From: CAZHVS01 sp964536015
Lineage (GTDB): Bacteria > Bacteroidota > Ignavibacteria > Ignavibacteriales > Ignavibacteriaceae
Direction of reading: 5' to 3'
DNA: 64,000 bases
Assembly: GCA_964536015.1 (NCBI GenBank)
Contig: CAZHVS010000011.1
Coordinates: 1 to 64,000, forward strand
Part shown: positions 1 through 9,014 of the stretch, piece after piece
How the letters are laid out: each line of letters begins with the position of its first letter
Position numbering within the stretch: the first letter of the stretch is position 1
Notes under the pieces: model-generated
What the model saw: only the letters and a program-made list of their open reading frames with translations
Database searches by the model: none
What the model was told of the DNA's origin: nothing
Translations under genes and position numbers: made by a program

Positions 1-430
1 CTTGTAAACCCCTATTCCTGATTTTAGGAAATAGCATTATGCGAAATTTCAACGTTTTTTAAGATTTGGGGTATGTTAGGTTGCTACGTGAGAGCCCCAA
101 ACTAAAAATTATAGTATATTTAATATTTTATCCTGCACAAATAAATGAATTTTTAGTGTAAAAGGCAAGAAAAATTTTTGTGTTTCCGACATCATCCCAA
201 TCCCTTCTTTCAGTCAGAGGCAGGTAAACTTGCCAAGGAGAGGGAATGAAAGGGAGAGATTTTTGTTTATCATTTGCGAACCCCTCCTCAATCCTCCCCT
301 TTAGCAAAGGGGAGGAAGCAGGTGGGGTTTTATAATTCTTTGATGAACAAATTTGTCATAGGAAACGATATTCAAAGGCTATATTTTTACAGGTAAGATA
401 ATTCAAATTAAAGAAGAAATAAAATCAATA
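1..430. other. Intergenic region with repeat elements, no gene seen
   Basis: No convincing coding sequence is visible in these 430 bases. The stretch contains one copy of a 53-bp dispersed repeat (278-330) and, just before it, an imperfect inverted repeat at about 199-262 rich in CCCTT/AAGGG. The upstream gene, if any, lies outside the window. Confidence 0.6.
278..330. repeat. 53-bp dispersed palindromic repeat, copy 1
   Basis: The sequence matches 974-1026 in the same orientation at 52 of 53 bases. Its core is the palindrome CCTCCCCTTTAGCAAAGGGG followed by AGG, which can fold into a stem of about 9 base pairs. It is far richer in G+C than the surrounding DNA. It resembles a REP/BIME-like intergenic element; that class assignment is inference. 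Confidence 0.85.
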
Positions 431-781
431 TTGAAAAAATCATTTTCGCATAAGGTTATAAATGTTTCCCTTGTTGTTATGATGTTAATAACACAACTAA
501 TGGTGCATCAAAATAACCCAAACCCTTATGAAGAAAAACTGCACGAAGTAAGTGCGGGAAATGATTTATTTGTCCTTAGCCTTATAAGTTATTCTTATCA
601 GCAAAATGTAGAGAGACAAAGCACAGAAATAAATCGCTCCTCTGAGATAAAAATTTTTGATAAGTTTGATTTATCTCCTGAACCAAGTTTAACCAATCAC
701 CAAAGAATTTTTAACGGAAGTTTTTCATACATCCATAGATATAGTAGATTTCTTACGGTATTTTTTTCTACAAGCACGTAA
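431..781 (+). CDS. Small hypothetical protein with N-terminal membrane anchor or signal
   Basis: The frame encodes 116 residues from a TTG start. Residues about 8-27 form a hydrophobic segment after a lysine-rich N-terminus, so the protein is either anchored in the inner membrane or exported. The remainder is polar with no motif I recognise. No strong ribosome binding site precedes the TTG, and no in-frame ATG lies nearby, so the start is uncertain. It sits between the two copies of the 53-bp repeat, next to another tiny membrane protein. No function can be given; it could be a spurious frame. Confidence 0.45.
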   Translation: MKKSFSHKVINVSLVVMMLITQLMVHQNNPNPYEEKLHEVSAGNDLFVLSLISYSYQQNVERQSTEINRSSEIKIFDKFDLSPEPSLTNHQRIFNGSFSYIHRYSRFLTVFFSTST

Positions 782-846
782 TAGTTCCTTCAATAAAATT
801 TATTAATTAATTAAAAGTCAATAACATTATTGAAAGGAATTGGTGT

Positions 847-969
847 ATGGAAACCAATAAAAAATCTAATATTATAGATAATTTACCACTATATTTTTTA
901 ACAGCAATACTTGCATTAAGTGTAATTGGAGGTATTGTCTATATTGTTATAAGTATGTTTATAAATTAA
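847..969 (+). CDS. 40-residue single-pass membrane protein
   Basis: A 40-codon ATG frame (METNKKSN... ending SMFIN, then TAA) is preceded by a good ribosome binding site, GAAAGGAA, about 7 bases upstream. A polar, lysine-containing N-terminus of about 14 residues is followed by one hydrophobic helix (about residues 16-38). The size and layout are those of small bacterial membrane proteins that accessorise transporters or respiratory complexes, but I do not recognise this one. It follows the 116-residue frame by 65 bases and may be co-transcribed with it. Confidence 0.55.
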   Translation: METNKKSNIIDNLPLYFLTAILALSVIGGIVYIVISMFIN

Positions 970-973
970 TCCC

Positions 974-1026
974 GAACCCCTCCTCAATCCTCCCCTTTAG
1001 CAAAGGGGAGGAAGAAGGTGGGGTTT
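974..1026. repeat. 53-bp dispersed palindromic repeat, copy 2
   Basis: This is the second copy of the element at 278-330, in direct orientation and differing at one base. It starts 4 bases after the stop codon of the 40-residue frame, so its stem-loop may act as a 3' end or transcript-stabilising structure for the small genes before it. Confidence 0.85.
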
Positions 1027-1121
1027 GTTTATAACGATAGGCATCTCTAATTGTATAGCAATTTTTTTAATTTTCCTTAAATTGAATTTCAGAAATTTCA
1101 CATTAATAAAACGGATAAAAA

Positions 1122-2468
1122 ATGGCTTCAACACCAAACACACACCACGATGCTGAAACCTGGAAATTTTCAAGAGAGTTCTGGTCGGCTAACTTTATGG
1201 AACTTTGTGAGCGTGCTGCTTACTATGGTTTTTTTATTGTTCTCACTTTATACCTTACAGATATTGTCGGCTTCACTGATACCGAAACCGGTTATGTTGC
1301 AGGAATATTCTATGCTTTGCTATATCTTCTGCCGCCGTTTGCTGGTGCTGTTTCGGATAAGATTGGTTTTAAGAATGGATTAATCCTTGCCTTTACTTTG
1401 TTAGCAGTTGGATATTTCTTCCTTGGCATTTTCCACACAAAGTTGATGGTAATCCTTTTCCTTTTTATTATTGTAATTGGCGGTTCATTCATTAAGCCAT
1501 TAATAACAGGCACTGTTGCCAAAACCACCACCGAAGCTAACAGGGCAAGGGGATACTCTTTGTTTTACTGGATTGTAAACATTGGTTCGTTCAGTGGTAA
1601 AACATTTGTGCCATACATTCGTCAGGGTTTAGGTGTTGAATATGTAAGTTTGTTCTCTTCGGCTATGGCAATTGTAGCTTTGCTGTTTGCAATTTTCTTT
1701 TTCAAACAAGTTGATAGAAACGAAAAAGGAAAATCTCTTAAAGATGTCTTTATGGGATTAGAAAGAATTTTACTCAACCCTCGTTTGATAGCATTAACGC
1801 TTATTGTTTCTGGCTTCTGGATTATACAAGGACAGCTTTATGCAAGCATGCCAAAGTATGTTATTCGTCTTCTTGGTGAAAGTGCAAAACCAGAATGGCT
1901 TGCAAATGTTAATCCTCTGGTAGTTGTTTTGTGTGTTGTGTTAGTAACCCAGCTTATGAAAAAGAAAAAAGCAGTAACATCAATGTTAGTTGGAATGATA
2001 TTGATGCCGTTCTCTGCACTTGCAATGGCTTCAAGCCAGGCATTACAATCTGTTACAGGAGATACAGTTTCAATATTTGGATTAATACTTATGCATCCCC
2101 TAACCTTAATGATGATAATTGGTATTGCAATACAAGGACTTGCAGAGTGTTTTATCTCTCCAAGATTTCTGGAATATTTCTCTGTGCAGGCACCAAAAGG
2201 GGAGGAAGGTTTATATCTTGGATTCAGTCATCTTCATTCTTTCTTTTCAGCTTTAGCGGGATTCATATTATCGGGCTATTTACTTGATGCATATGTTCCC
2301 GACCCAAAGACATTACCTCCAAACATTACAGCGCTGGAAAGAACAGAAATATATGCACATGCACATTACATCTGGTTTTACTTTGTCGGTATTGGTTTAA
2401 CTGCGGCAATAGCTTTGTTCATATTCAGGTATGTTACAAATAAAGTTGATGAAAAGACTTCTCGCTGA
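1122..2468 (+). CDS. POT/PTR-family-like MFS transporter
   Basis: The 448-residue protein has about 12 hydrophobic segments and is an inner-membrane carrier of the major facilitator superfamily. Near the N-terminus it carries E-L-C-E-R-A-A-Y-Y-G, matching the ExxER...YYG signature of proton-coupled oligopeptide transporters (POT/PTR), where the ExxER residues couple protons to transport. The loop AGAVSDKIGFKNG fits the MFS motif between helices 2 and 3. The length is slightly below typical bacterial POTs (about 480-500). Substrate is probably di/tripeptides or a related compound, but this is a family-level inference. It appears monocistronic, with the 53-bp repeat upstream. Confidence 0.75.
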   Translation: MASTPNTHHDAETWKFSREFWSANFMELCERAAYYGFFIVLTLYLTDIVGFTDTETGYVAGIFYALLYLLPPFAGAVSDKIGFKNGLILAFTLLAVGYFFLGIFHTKLMVILFLFIIVIGGSFIKPLITGTVAKTTTEANRARGYSLFYWIVNIGSFSGKTFVPYIRQGLGVEYVSLFSSAMAIVALLFAIFFFKQVDRNEKGKSLKDVFMGLERILLNPRLIALTLIVSGFWIIQGQLYASMPKYVIRLLGESAKPEWLANVNPLVVVLCVVLVTQLMKKKKAVTSMLVGMILMPFSALAMASSQALQSVTGDTVSIFGLILMHPLTLMMIIGIAIQGLAECFISPRFLEYFSVQAPKGEEGLYLGFSHLHSFFSALAGFILSGYLLDAYVPDPKTLPPNITALERTEIYAHAHYIWFYFVGIGLTAAIALFIFRYVTNKVDEKTSR

Positions 2469-2570
2469 TATTTGCAATAAAAGTTTTTCTGCTTGTTCAT
2501 AGAAAAATAATAATTAATTTTATCCATAGAATTAATTTATTTATGAATGTTCGTCAGCTAAGGAAAAAAA

Positions 2571-3527
2571 ATGAAGATAAAATATTTTATAATTTTTCTG
2601 TTAGTATTGTTTAACATAAGTTTTCCTCAACAGATAAAAACCAAATTTGCCATCGCACCTTTCTTAAACAATGGAGTAGAGCCTTCAGTAGTAAATACAG
2701 TTGAAACACTCTTCCGTCTTGAATTCCAAAAATATGATACTATTACAGTCATTGCACAGGAATCTTCTTCAGCAGCTTTTGCAAATAAAAACTGTTTCGA
2801 AAAAGAATGTGCCATAGCAATTGGTAAAGAACTTAAATCTGATATGGTAGTTATTTGTCAATTACTTGTCCTTGGACAAAAAATTGTTGTTCAATATTCC
2901 TGTTATGATATTCAAAAAGAAGCAACAACAATAAATGACCAGGTAAATTCTGCAAATGTAGAAGACCTTGATATGGTTATGAAACGTGTAGTTCAAAGTA
3001 TATTAAGCAGTGTTATATACTCAAAAACAGCAGAAATAGGCAACATAACTGAAGACGAAAAGAAAGAAATTCTTTCACGAAGTACAAGAAAGTTTTATAA
3101 CTTTAATTTTGGTTATTTATTTCCCGACAGAGGTTACTCAACTGACGAAAGGTCTTTTTCTATGGATTTTAGAGCAGGTGGTGAAATTGATAATTATGAT
3201 TATGGCATTCAATTGCTTGCAAGAGATGGTTTTGGCGTAAATATTTTTGGCTCTTACCTTGTTACTAAAAAAGATTTTTGTCCTTATTTTGGAGCTGGTG
3301 TAGGTTTCCACTGGGTTCTAAAAGAGCAGGTTGAAGTTCAATATACCAATGGTAATGTTGTTAGCAGAAATGAAAAAAAAGGAGATGGAATAGAGTTTTT
3401 ATTAAATGGCGGTCTAAGACTTTTCCATACATATAATTTCAGATTAATAATTAATATGTCCTATGCTTTTACGCTTAATGATTTCAATAGCAGAGGATAT
3501 ACATTTACAGTTGGATTTTTATATTAA
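2571..3527 (+). CDS. Exported protein with TolB/CsgG-like N-domain and barrel-like C-terminus
   Basis: The 318-residue protein has a clear signal peptide (residues 1-20, cut before QQIKTKF). Residues about 22-150 contain FAIAPFLNNG..., a putative assembly-protein fold like the N-terminal TolB/CsgG/DUF2380 domains that sense or assemble at the outer membrane. Residues about 170-318 are alternating aromatic and polar strands ending in G-F-L-Y, as expected for a small outer-membrane beta-barrel. The start follows AAGGA. It heads a short plus-strand run with the next two genes. The precise role is unknown. Confidence 0.6.
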   Translation: MKIKYFIIFLLVLFNISFPQQIKTKFAIAPFLNNGVEPSVVNTVETLFRLEFQKYDTITVIAQESSSAAFANKNCFEKECAIAIGKELKSDMVVICQLLVLGQKIVVQYSCYDIQKEATTINDQVNSANVEDLDMVMKRVVQSILSSVIYSKTAEIGNITEDEKKEILSRSTRKFYNFNFGYLFPDRGYSTDERSFSMDFRAGGEIDNYDYGIQLLARDGFGVNIFGSYLVTKKDFCPYFGAGVGFHWVLKEQVEVQYTNGNVVSRNEKKGDGIEFLLNGGLRLFHTYNFRLIINMSYAFTLNDFNSRGYTFTVGFLY

Positions 3528-3545
3528 TTTTATCAATAATAAATC

Positions 3546-4034
3546 ATGAAATCAAAATTATTTTTTCTGCAAAATATATTATTTGTTCTTTCGTTTTTAT
3601 CACTATTAAGTTTTTATTCTAATGCACAAACGAAGCTTAAAGACTTTAATGAAATCCTGACTGCTTTAAAAAATGGAAAGCAAATTCATGCAGTAATACA
3701 TTACGCAAAATGCAAACTTGTTGTAGATAGTCTTGAAGAAAAATCTCCCGATGCAATTGGCGGAATGGATTTAAAAACCTGGGAATATTTTGCTCCACAA
3801 GCAGTTGGCAATCCGAAAGGATTTCTAACCTCTTCCGAAAACATTTTAATCTCACATCGAAAAAGAGGTTATGTTTATAATTATGTTAAAATAAAGATAT
3901 TTGATGATAACAAAGTAGAAATTATCGCCCGTTATCTTGTCCCCTCTACTCTTGAAGTTGTTATGGATGAAATATTTTATGGTGAAATAAGCGCAGGAGA
4001 TGATGACAACGGAGTATGTTTATTCTCTAATTAA
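3546..4034 (+). CDS. VirK-like exported protein
   Basis: The 162-residue protein has a signal peptide (residues 1-28, cut after the SNAQ region). The mature part opens with a segment like L-x-x-A-L-K-N-G-K-Q-I-H-A-V-I-H-Y, followed by A-K-C-K-L, which resembles the N-terminal half of the VirK family (PF06903), proteins of unknown biochemical function found in the periplasm of many bacteria. It begins 18 bases after the preceding gene and is followed 8-14 bases later by a membrane protein, suggesting one transcript. The family call rests on motif memory only. Confidence 0.5.
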   Translation: MKSKLFFLQNILFVLSFLSLLSFYSNAQTKLKDFNEILTALKNGKQIHAVIHYAKCKLVVDSLEEKSPDAIGGMDLKTWEYFAPQAVGNPKGFLTSSENILISHRKRGYVYNYVKIKIFDDNKVEIIARYLVPSTLEVVMDEIFYGEISAGDDDNGVCLFSN

Positions 4035-4048
4035 TAATAGGAATGAAT

Positions 4049-4642
4049 ATGAATGAATATTTGAATTTGACCTCATCTGATATTCAACAGAATCTAACAA
4101 AGGAAAAACTTCTACCGCTTCAGATTATTAATCTTGCTATTCCTTTCAGTACATTACTTTTTCTTGTGATTGTATTTCTTATTTATTCAACTTCAAGTGT
4201 ACAGGATTTACCAAAAAGTCCTATAAGCGTTGAGGTATTTTATGTAGTTGGTATTTTTATCTTTTCAATATTGATGATTCATCCATTCATTATAAGAATT
4301 ATAGAACGACAAATGTTCAATCCGCAAAAAGTAAAAGCAAAACTATCTGCTCCAATGTATGATAAGACAAATAATGAAATAACTGATGTTGTGCAAAAGC
4401 TTGTTCAATTACTTTTACCAGCAAATATAATTTCTATCGCAATGTATGAATCAGCTGCTTTAGCAGGAGTTGTTGCATTATTTATTGCAGTAAACACAGG
4501 GTTAATCTTCTTATCACAGTCATTATGGGTTTTTGCCACTCCGTCTGCAGTAATGCTTTTACAAGCTGCAGTCAATTATCCAACTAAAGAAAAAGTTGCA
4601 ATACTAATTGAAGAAAAAATCATTAAACCTTTGAAGAATTAA
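4049..4642 (+). CDS. Hypothetical inner-membrane protein, about four helices
   Basis: The frame is open from ATG 4043, but AGGA at 4039-4042 touches that codon and is correctly spaced from the ATG at 4049, so I choose 4049 (197 residues). Hydrophobic segments lie at about 27-46, 62-80, 127-150 and 155-175. The cytoplasmic or periplasmic loops carry no motif I recognise. It is the last gene of a three-gene run and ends just before a bidirectional terminator. Function unknown. Confidence 0.65.
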   Translation: MNEYLNLTSSDIQQNLTKEKLLPLQIINLAIPFSTLLFLVIVFLIYSTSSVQDLPKSPISVEVFYVVGIFIFSILMIHPFIIRIIERQMFNPQKVKAKLSAPMYDKTNNEITDVVQKLVQLLLPANIISIAMYESAALAGVVALFIAVNTGLIFLSQSLWVFATPSAVMLLQAAVNYPTKEKVAILIEEKIIKPLKN

Positions 4643-4674
4643 GCTTTTGTTCAATAAAGAAACTATTTCAAAAT

Positions 4675-4706
4675 AAAAATGCCACCATTTCGGGTGGCAT
4701 TTTTTT
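4675..4706. terminator. Bidirectional intrinsic terminator
   Basis: AAAAATGCCACC pairs with GGTGGCATTTTT around a six-base loop and is followed by a run of T on the plus strand and, read in reverse, on the minus strand. It separates the convergent membrane-protein gene (plus) and EF-G-like gene (minus). Confidence 0.9.
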
Positions 4707-4729
4707 AATAATCGAGATGATTGTTGGAA

Positions 4730-6823
4730 TTAATTTCCTTCTTCTTTTCTCTTATTATATTCTTCAACAATCTTAGCTTCAATTTCTTTTGGAACTTCTT
4801 CATAGAAAGCAAATTGTCTTCTATATGTTCCTCTTCCTGAAGTAAGACTTCTTAAAGTAGAAGAATATTTATAAAGCTCTGCGAGAGGTACATTCGCTTT
4901 AATAATTTGATACTTGCCTGCGCTATCCATTCCAAGTATTTTACCGCGTCTTGAAGAAATATCACCCATTACATCACCCATGTTTTCTTCAGGAACTTTC
5001 ACTTCAACTTCATAGATAGGTTCTAATAAGCAAGGTTTACATTCCATAAATCCTTTTTTGAAACCCATTGAACCAGCAATTTTGAATGACATTTCATCCG
5101 AATCAACGCTGTGATAAGAACCGAAATGCAGAGTGACTCTTACATCTACAACAGGATAGCCAGCAAGAACACCTTTTTGCATTATTTCTACTATTCCTTT
5201 TTCAACTGCCGGAATAAATCTGCCTGGTACAACTCCACCTACAATTGCATCAACAAATTCAAAACCTTTACCTCGTGGCAGTGGTTCAATTTTAAATACA
5301 ACATGTCCAAATTGTCCTCTTCCACCTGATTGTTTTTTATGTTTATATTCTACTTCAGGTTGACTTCCTTTAATAGCTTCTCTCATAGGAATTCTTGGTT
5401 CAACAAGGTCAACTTCAACACCGTATCTTTCTTTCAGTCTTCTTACCGCCAATTGTAATTGAGTTTCTCCTTGTCCGGTTACAATAGACTGTCCAAGTTC
5501 TGGATCAAACTTTACATTGAAAGAAGGATCTTCCTGGTGAATTGTATGTAATCCATTTGCAATTTTATCTTCATCGCCCTTTGCTTTAGGGACAATTGCA
5601 CCATCCATAATTGGTTCAGGAAATACAATAGGATTAATTACCACAGAAAGATTTTTTGAAGCTAGTGTATTATTTGTGTGAGAATCTTTTAATTTTACAA
5701 CTGCACCAATATCACCCGCATACAGTTTTGATATTTCTTTTCTTGTTCTGCCATTCATAACAGAAATCTGGCTCAGTCTTTCTGTTTTGCTATTAGTTGT
5801 GTTGATTAAATCCAGTCCTGCATTCACAGTTCCAGAATAGACTCTGAACAGAGATAACTCTCCAACATGTTGTTCAGCAATAGTTTTAAAGATAAACATT
5901 ACAGGTTCACCTGAAGCATCAGGAGTAACATTAACTTTATTATCTGTTCCTGCAAGTTTAGCTTCAACAGCACCGCGTTCTGCAGGAGAAGGGAAGTAAT
6001 CAACTACAAAATCCATAAAGTTTATTACACCAACACCTTTTGATGCAGAAGCAGCAAAAACAGGAATTATTCCTCGATTAAGAATTGATTCTTTCAATCC
6101 TTTTTTCAATTCTTCATCAGATAGAGAACCTTCTTCAAAATATTTATTCATCAGTTCTTCGTTAAGTTCTGCTACTTTTTCAATTAACTGTGTTCTATAC
6201 TCTTCAGCTTTTGAAACAAGGTCAGCTGGAATATCAATTTCTGAAACTTTTCTGCTTGCTGCATCAGCATATTTGTATGCTTTCATTTTTACAACATCAA
6301 TTTCTGTATCACAATTGATGCCTTCGTGTGCAGGAAAAGTTATTATGGTAGCGTTTGTAGAAATTTTGTCTTTTGTTTCGGCAAGTATTTCATCAAATCT
6401 TGAATGTTCGCTATCAATTTTATTTATTATGATTGAGAAAGGAAGATTATATTCATCAATAAATGAGTGAGCAACTTCACATCCAACTTCAACACCTTCC
6501 ACGGCCTTAACAACCATAACAGCGGTATCACCAACTTTAAGGCCACTTTTAACATCTCCAACAAAATCTGAATAACCGGGAGTGTCAATTATATTTATTT
6601 TATTTTCTTTCCATTCTACATGAAGAGCAGAAAGTGAAATCGAAATCTGTTTTTCAATTTCATAATTTGTATAATCCGATGTTGTATTTCCTTCGGCAAT
6701 AGAACCAATACGGTTTATTTCGTGGGCATTATAAAGCATAATTTCCGAAAGGCTTGTTTTACCAGCTCCGCCGTGACCTACAAGTACAATATTACGAATT
6801 GATATGGGACCATATTCTTTCAC
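4730..6823 (-). CDS. Elongation factor G-like GTPase (EF-G paralogue)
   Basis: The 697-residue protein has the five-domain length of EF-G. The P-loop GHGGAGKT is at residues 16-23, DTPG at about 79-82 and NKID at about 137-140, so it is a translational GTPase. The segment that in canonical FusA reads R-G-I-T is K-Q-I-S here, and the C-terminal RGxxxG-like region reads S-S-R-R-G-K-I. These point to the EF-G-like (EF-G2) branch rather than the main FusA. It starts at GTG preceded by TAGGAGAT. These paralogues may act in ribosome recycling or be specialised translocases; which one applies here cannot be read from the sequence. Confidence 0.85.
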   Translation of the reverse strand: MKEYGPISIRNIVLVGHGGAGKTSLSEIMLYNAHEINRIGSIAEGNTTSDYTNYEIEKQISISLSALHVEWKENKINIIDTPGYSDFVGDVKSGLKVGDTAVMVVKAVEGVEVGCEVAHSFIDEYNLPFSIIINKIDSEHSRFDEILAETKDKISTNATIITFPAHEGINCDTEIDVVKMKAYKYADAASRKVSEIDIPADLVSKAEEYRTQLIEKVAELNEELMNKYFEEGSLSDEELKKGLKESILNRGIIPVFAASASKGVGVINFMDFVVDYFPSPAERGAVEAKLAGTDNKVNVTPDASGEPVMFIFKTIAEQHVGELSLFRVYSGTVNAGLDLINTTNSKTERLSQISVMNGRTRKEISKLYAGDIGAVVKLKDSHTNNTLASKNLSVVINPIVFPEPIMDGAIVPKAKGDEDKIANGLHTIHQEDPSFNVKFDPELGQSIVTGQGETQLQLAVRRLKERYGVEVDLVEPRIPMREAIKGSQPEVEYKHKKQSGGRGQFGHVVFKIEPLPRGKGFEFVDAIVGGVVPGRFIPAVEKGIVEIMQKGVLAGYPVVDVRVTLHFGSYHSVDSDEMSFKIAGSMGFKKGFMECKPCLLEPIYEVEVKVPEENMGDVMGDISSRRGKILGMDSAGKYQIIKANVPLAELYKYSSTLRSLTSGRGTYRRQFAFYEEVPKEIEAKIVEEYNKRKEEGN

Positions 6824-6853
6824 AAGTATCTCCTACAATATTTTTACGGTTTG

Positions 6854-7237
6854 TTATTTTCTTTTAAGTTTCTTCCAGAAAGCGGAAAACCCTGATCTCC
6901 AGGCATTAATATTTTCCTTAATGCTTTGAACGGGGTCGTCGATAGTTTCCTTAATTTTCTTTTCAATATTAAAGAGAGAATCAACCCTTGATTTAACTTC
7001 ATCAACTATCCATCTTATTTTTCCAAAATTGCTTTTTATTTCATCAGAGATAGATAGTATTGAATAACTTAATGTTTGAAGTGAATTTAGAAGGGGTTTT
7101 AATTGGTCTGAGATTTTTTGTATCTCAGTTTTCATATCCTCTATTGCTTTCGTTATGCGGCTTATGTATAAAATTAAATAAATACACAAAGCCGAAGCCG
7201 ACAGCAACAAAACAATCTCCGCTATATATAAAATCAT
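6854..7237 (-). CDS. DUF948-like membrane-anchored coiled-coil protein
   Basis: The 127-residue protein has one N-terminal membrane helix (about 3-25) followed by a long heptad-like amphipathic stretch (about 30-100), the layout of DUF948 proteins. It lies 16 bases downstream of the YtxH-like gene and just upstream of the EF-G-like gene. DUF948 and YtxH proteins often occur side by side and are linked to envelope or general stress; direct function is unknown. Confidence 0.7.
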   Translation of the reverse strand: MILYIAEIVLLLSASALCIYLILYISRITKAIEDMKTEIQKISDQLKPLLNSLQTLSYSILSISDEIKSNFGKIRWIVDEVKSRVDSLFNIEKKIKETIDDPVQSIKENINAWRSGFSAFWKKLKRK

Positions 7238-7253
7238 ATGATTAAAAAATTAT

Positions 7254-7673
7254 TTATGAATTAGATTTAGATTCTTTATAAGCATCTACACCAGCTTTAA
7301 ATGCCTCTTTAATCCGGCTGCCTTCCGATACGATAGTATCTTTGCCGTGAGCGATTGCATCACTGGTTTTTGATTTTGCATCATGAAAAATTTTATCGGC
7401 ATCTTTTATTATTGCTTCTGCTTTAACTTTTGCATCAGCAATAAGTTGTTCGGACTTTTTCTTTCCTTCATTAAATACCGCGGTTGCTTTTTCTTTTGCA
7501 ACATCAAAATATTTTTCGGTATCTTCTAAAAGTTCATCTGTTTTGTTTTTAATATCTTTTCTTAATTCTTTACCACTTTTAGGAGCGTAAAGCAATGCAA
7601 TAGCAGCACCAACAATACCGCCAGTAAGAAATCCTATTAATAAACCTTTAGATAAATTTGATTCTTTGGACAT
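7254..7673 (-). CDS. YtxH-domain general-stress-type protein
   Basis: A longer frame reaches 7706, but AGGAGG sits immediately upstream of the internal methionine, so the start is placed at 7673 (139 residues, MSKESNLSKG). Residues 8-30 form a glycine-rich membrane helix followed by LLYAPKSGKELR, the YtxH signature, then an alanine/lysine-rich amphipathic helix with LEA-like repeats (KEKA, DAKVKAE). These proteins are small membrane-attached stress proteins of unknown mechanism. It forms a likely two-gene unit with the DUF948 gene. Confidence 0.85.
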   Translation of the reverse strand: MSKESNLSKGLLIGFLTGGIVGAAIALLYAPKSGKELRKDIKNKTDELLEDTEKYFDVAKEKATAVFNEGKKKSEQLIADAKVKAEAIIKDADKIFHDAKSKTSDAIAHGKDTIVSEGSRIKEAFKAGVDAYKESKSNS

Positions 7674-7763
7674 ATATCCTCCTAAGGTTAAAATTCTTTT
7701 ACTCAAAATTAGTTCTTAACTTATTGAAAAGCAATCCGTTAAAACGAAAACAATGTCAAACGG

Positions 7764-9014
7764 TTACATATTTTTAATTATTTCTTTTGCGAATTCACTT
7801 GATTTTACTTCTTTTGCCCCTTTCATTAAACGAGCAAAATCGTAAGTAACCACTTTTGATTTAATCGTCTTCTTCAAGGCTGATTCAATCAGTTTTGAAA
7901 CTTCATACCAGCCTATAAAGTCGAACATCATTACTCCTGATAGAATTACTGAACCTGGATTTACTTTATCTAGTCCTGCGTATTTAGGAGCAGTCCCATG
8001 TGTTGCTTCAAAAATAGCAGTATGATAACTCATATTAGCTCCTGGTGCAATCCCAAGTCCGCCTACCTGAGCAGCAGCAGCATCTGAAAGATAGTCGCCA
8101 TTCAAATTAGGTGTAGCAATTACACTATATTCAGAAGGACGCAACAACAACTGTTGGAACATTGAATCAGCAATTCTATCATTAATTAAAATTTTCCCTT
8201 TTGGAAGAACTCCATTATACTTTGATTGCAGTTCATCTTCACGAACAACAATATTAGAAAATTCTTCTTTAGCAATTTCGTAACCCCATTCTTTAAAAGA
8301 ACCTTCTGTAAATTTCATTATATTGCCTTTGTGAACAAGCGTTACAACTTTTCGTTTATTAGTAATTGCATATTCAATGGCTTTTTTTACTAGTCTTTTT
8401 GAACCAAATGCACTCATTGGTTTAATTCCAATACCAGAGTTTTCTCTAACGCTTTTATTGAATTTTTTATTGATGTATTTTATTAAGTCGTTAGCTTCTT
8501 TTGTCCCAGCTTTGAATTCAATTCCTGAATAAACATCTTCAACATTTTCTCTGAAGAGAACAATATCAAGGTCTTGAGGTCTTTTCATTGGAGAAGGTGT
8601 ACCTGAATAATATTTAACAGGTCGAACACAAGCAAACAGGTCTAACAGTTGTCTTAAAGCAACATTTAAACTTCTTATTCCTCCACCCACGGGTGTAGTA
8701 AGAGGACCTTTAATAGCAACATAAAATTCTTTAATAGCCTCAACTGTTTCAGCTGGAAGCCATTGGTCTTTTCCGTAAACTTTTAATGCTTTTTCTCCTG
8801 CAAATATTTCCATCCAGGCAATATGTCTGTTTTTACCATATGCTTTTTTAACAGCAGCATCAAAAACCATTTTTGATGCATTCCATATATCTGGACCTGT
8901 TCCATCTCCTTCAATAAAGAGAAGAATTGGATTATCAGGAATAACAAGTTTTCCGTCTTTTACAATAATTTTTTCGCCATTAAGCGGCATAGTGATTTTT
9001 TTGTATTTTTTCAT
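7764..9014 (-). CDS. icd: NADP-dependent isocitrate dehydrogenase
   Basis: The 416-residue protein has the usual bacterial homodimeric IDH length. It converts isocitrate to 2-oxoglutarate and CO2 in the TCA cycle. The substrate-binding loop GGGIRSLNVALRQ includes Ser115, equivalent to the E. coli phosphorylation site Ser113. The coenzyme loop HGTAPKYAG carries the K-Y pair and the later Y-D-F-A-R carries the Y...R pair that mark NADP rather than NAD use. The start codon follows GGAGGT and overlaps the stop of the upstream membrane-protein gene by 4 bases, so the two are translationally coupled. Confidence 0.95.
   Translation of the reverse strand: MKKYKKITMPLNGEKIIVKDGKLVIPDNPILLFIEGDGTGPDIWNASKMVFDAAVKKAYGKNRHIAWMEIFAGEKALKVYGKDQWLPAETVEAIKEFYVAIKGPLTTPVGGGIRSLNVALRQLLDLFACVRPVKYYSGTPSPMKRPQDLDIVLFRENVEDVYSGIEFKAGTKEANDLIKYINKKFNKSVRENSGIGIKPMSAFGSKRLVKKAIEYAITNKRKVVTLVHKGNIMKFTEGSFKEWGYEIAKEEFSNIVVREDELQSKYNGVLPKGKILINDRIADSMFQQLLLRPSEYSVIATPNLNGDYLSDAAAAQVGGLGIAPGANMSYHTAIFEATHGTAPKYAGLDKVNPGSVILSGVMMFDFIGWYEVSKLIESALKKTIKSKVVTYDFARLMKGAKEVKSSEFAKEIIKNM

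Noticed and set aside
278..1026. CRISPR array
   Set aside because: Only two repeat copies occur, about 640 bases apart, with genes between them and no regular spacer length.
278..1026. Insertion sequence or transposon bounded by the 53-bp elements
   Set aside because: The repeats are direct, each is itself palindromic, and no transposase is encoded between them.
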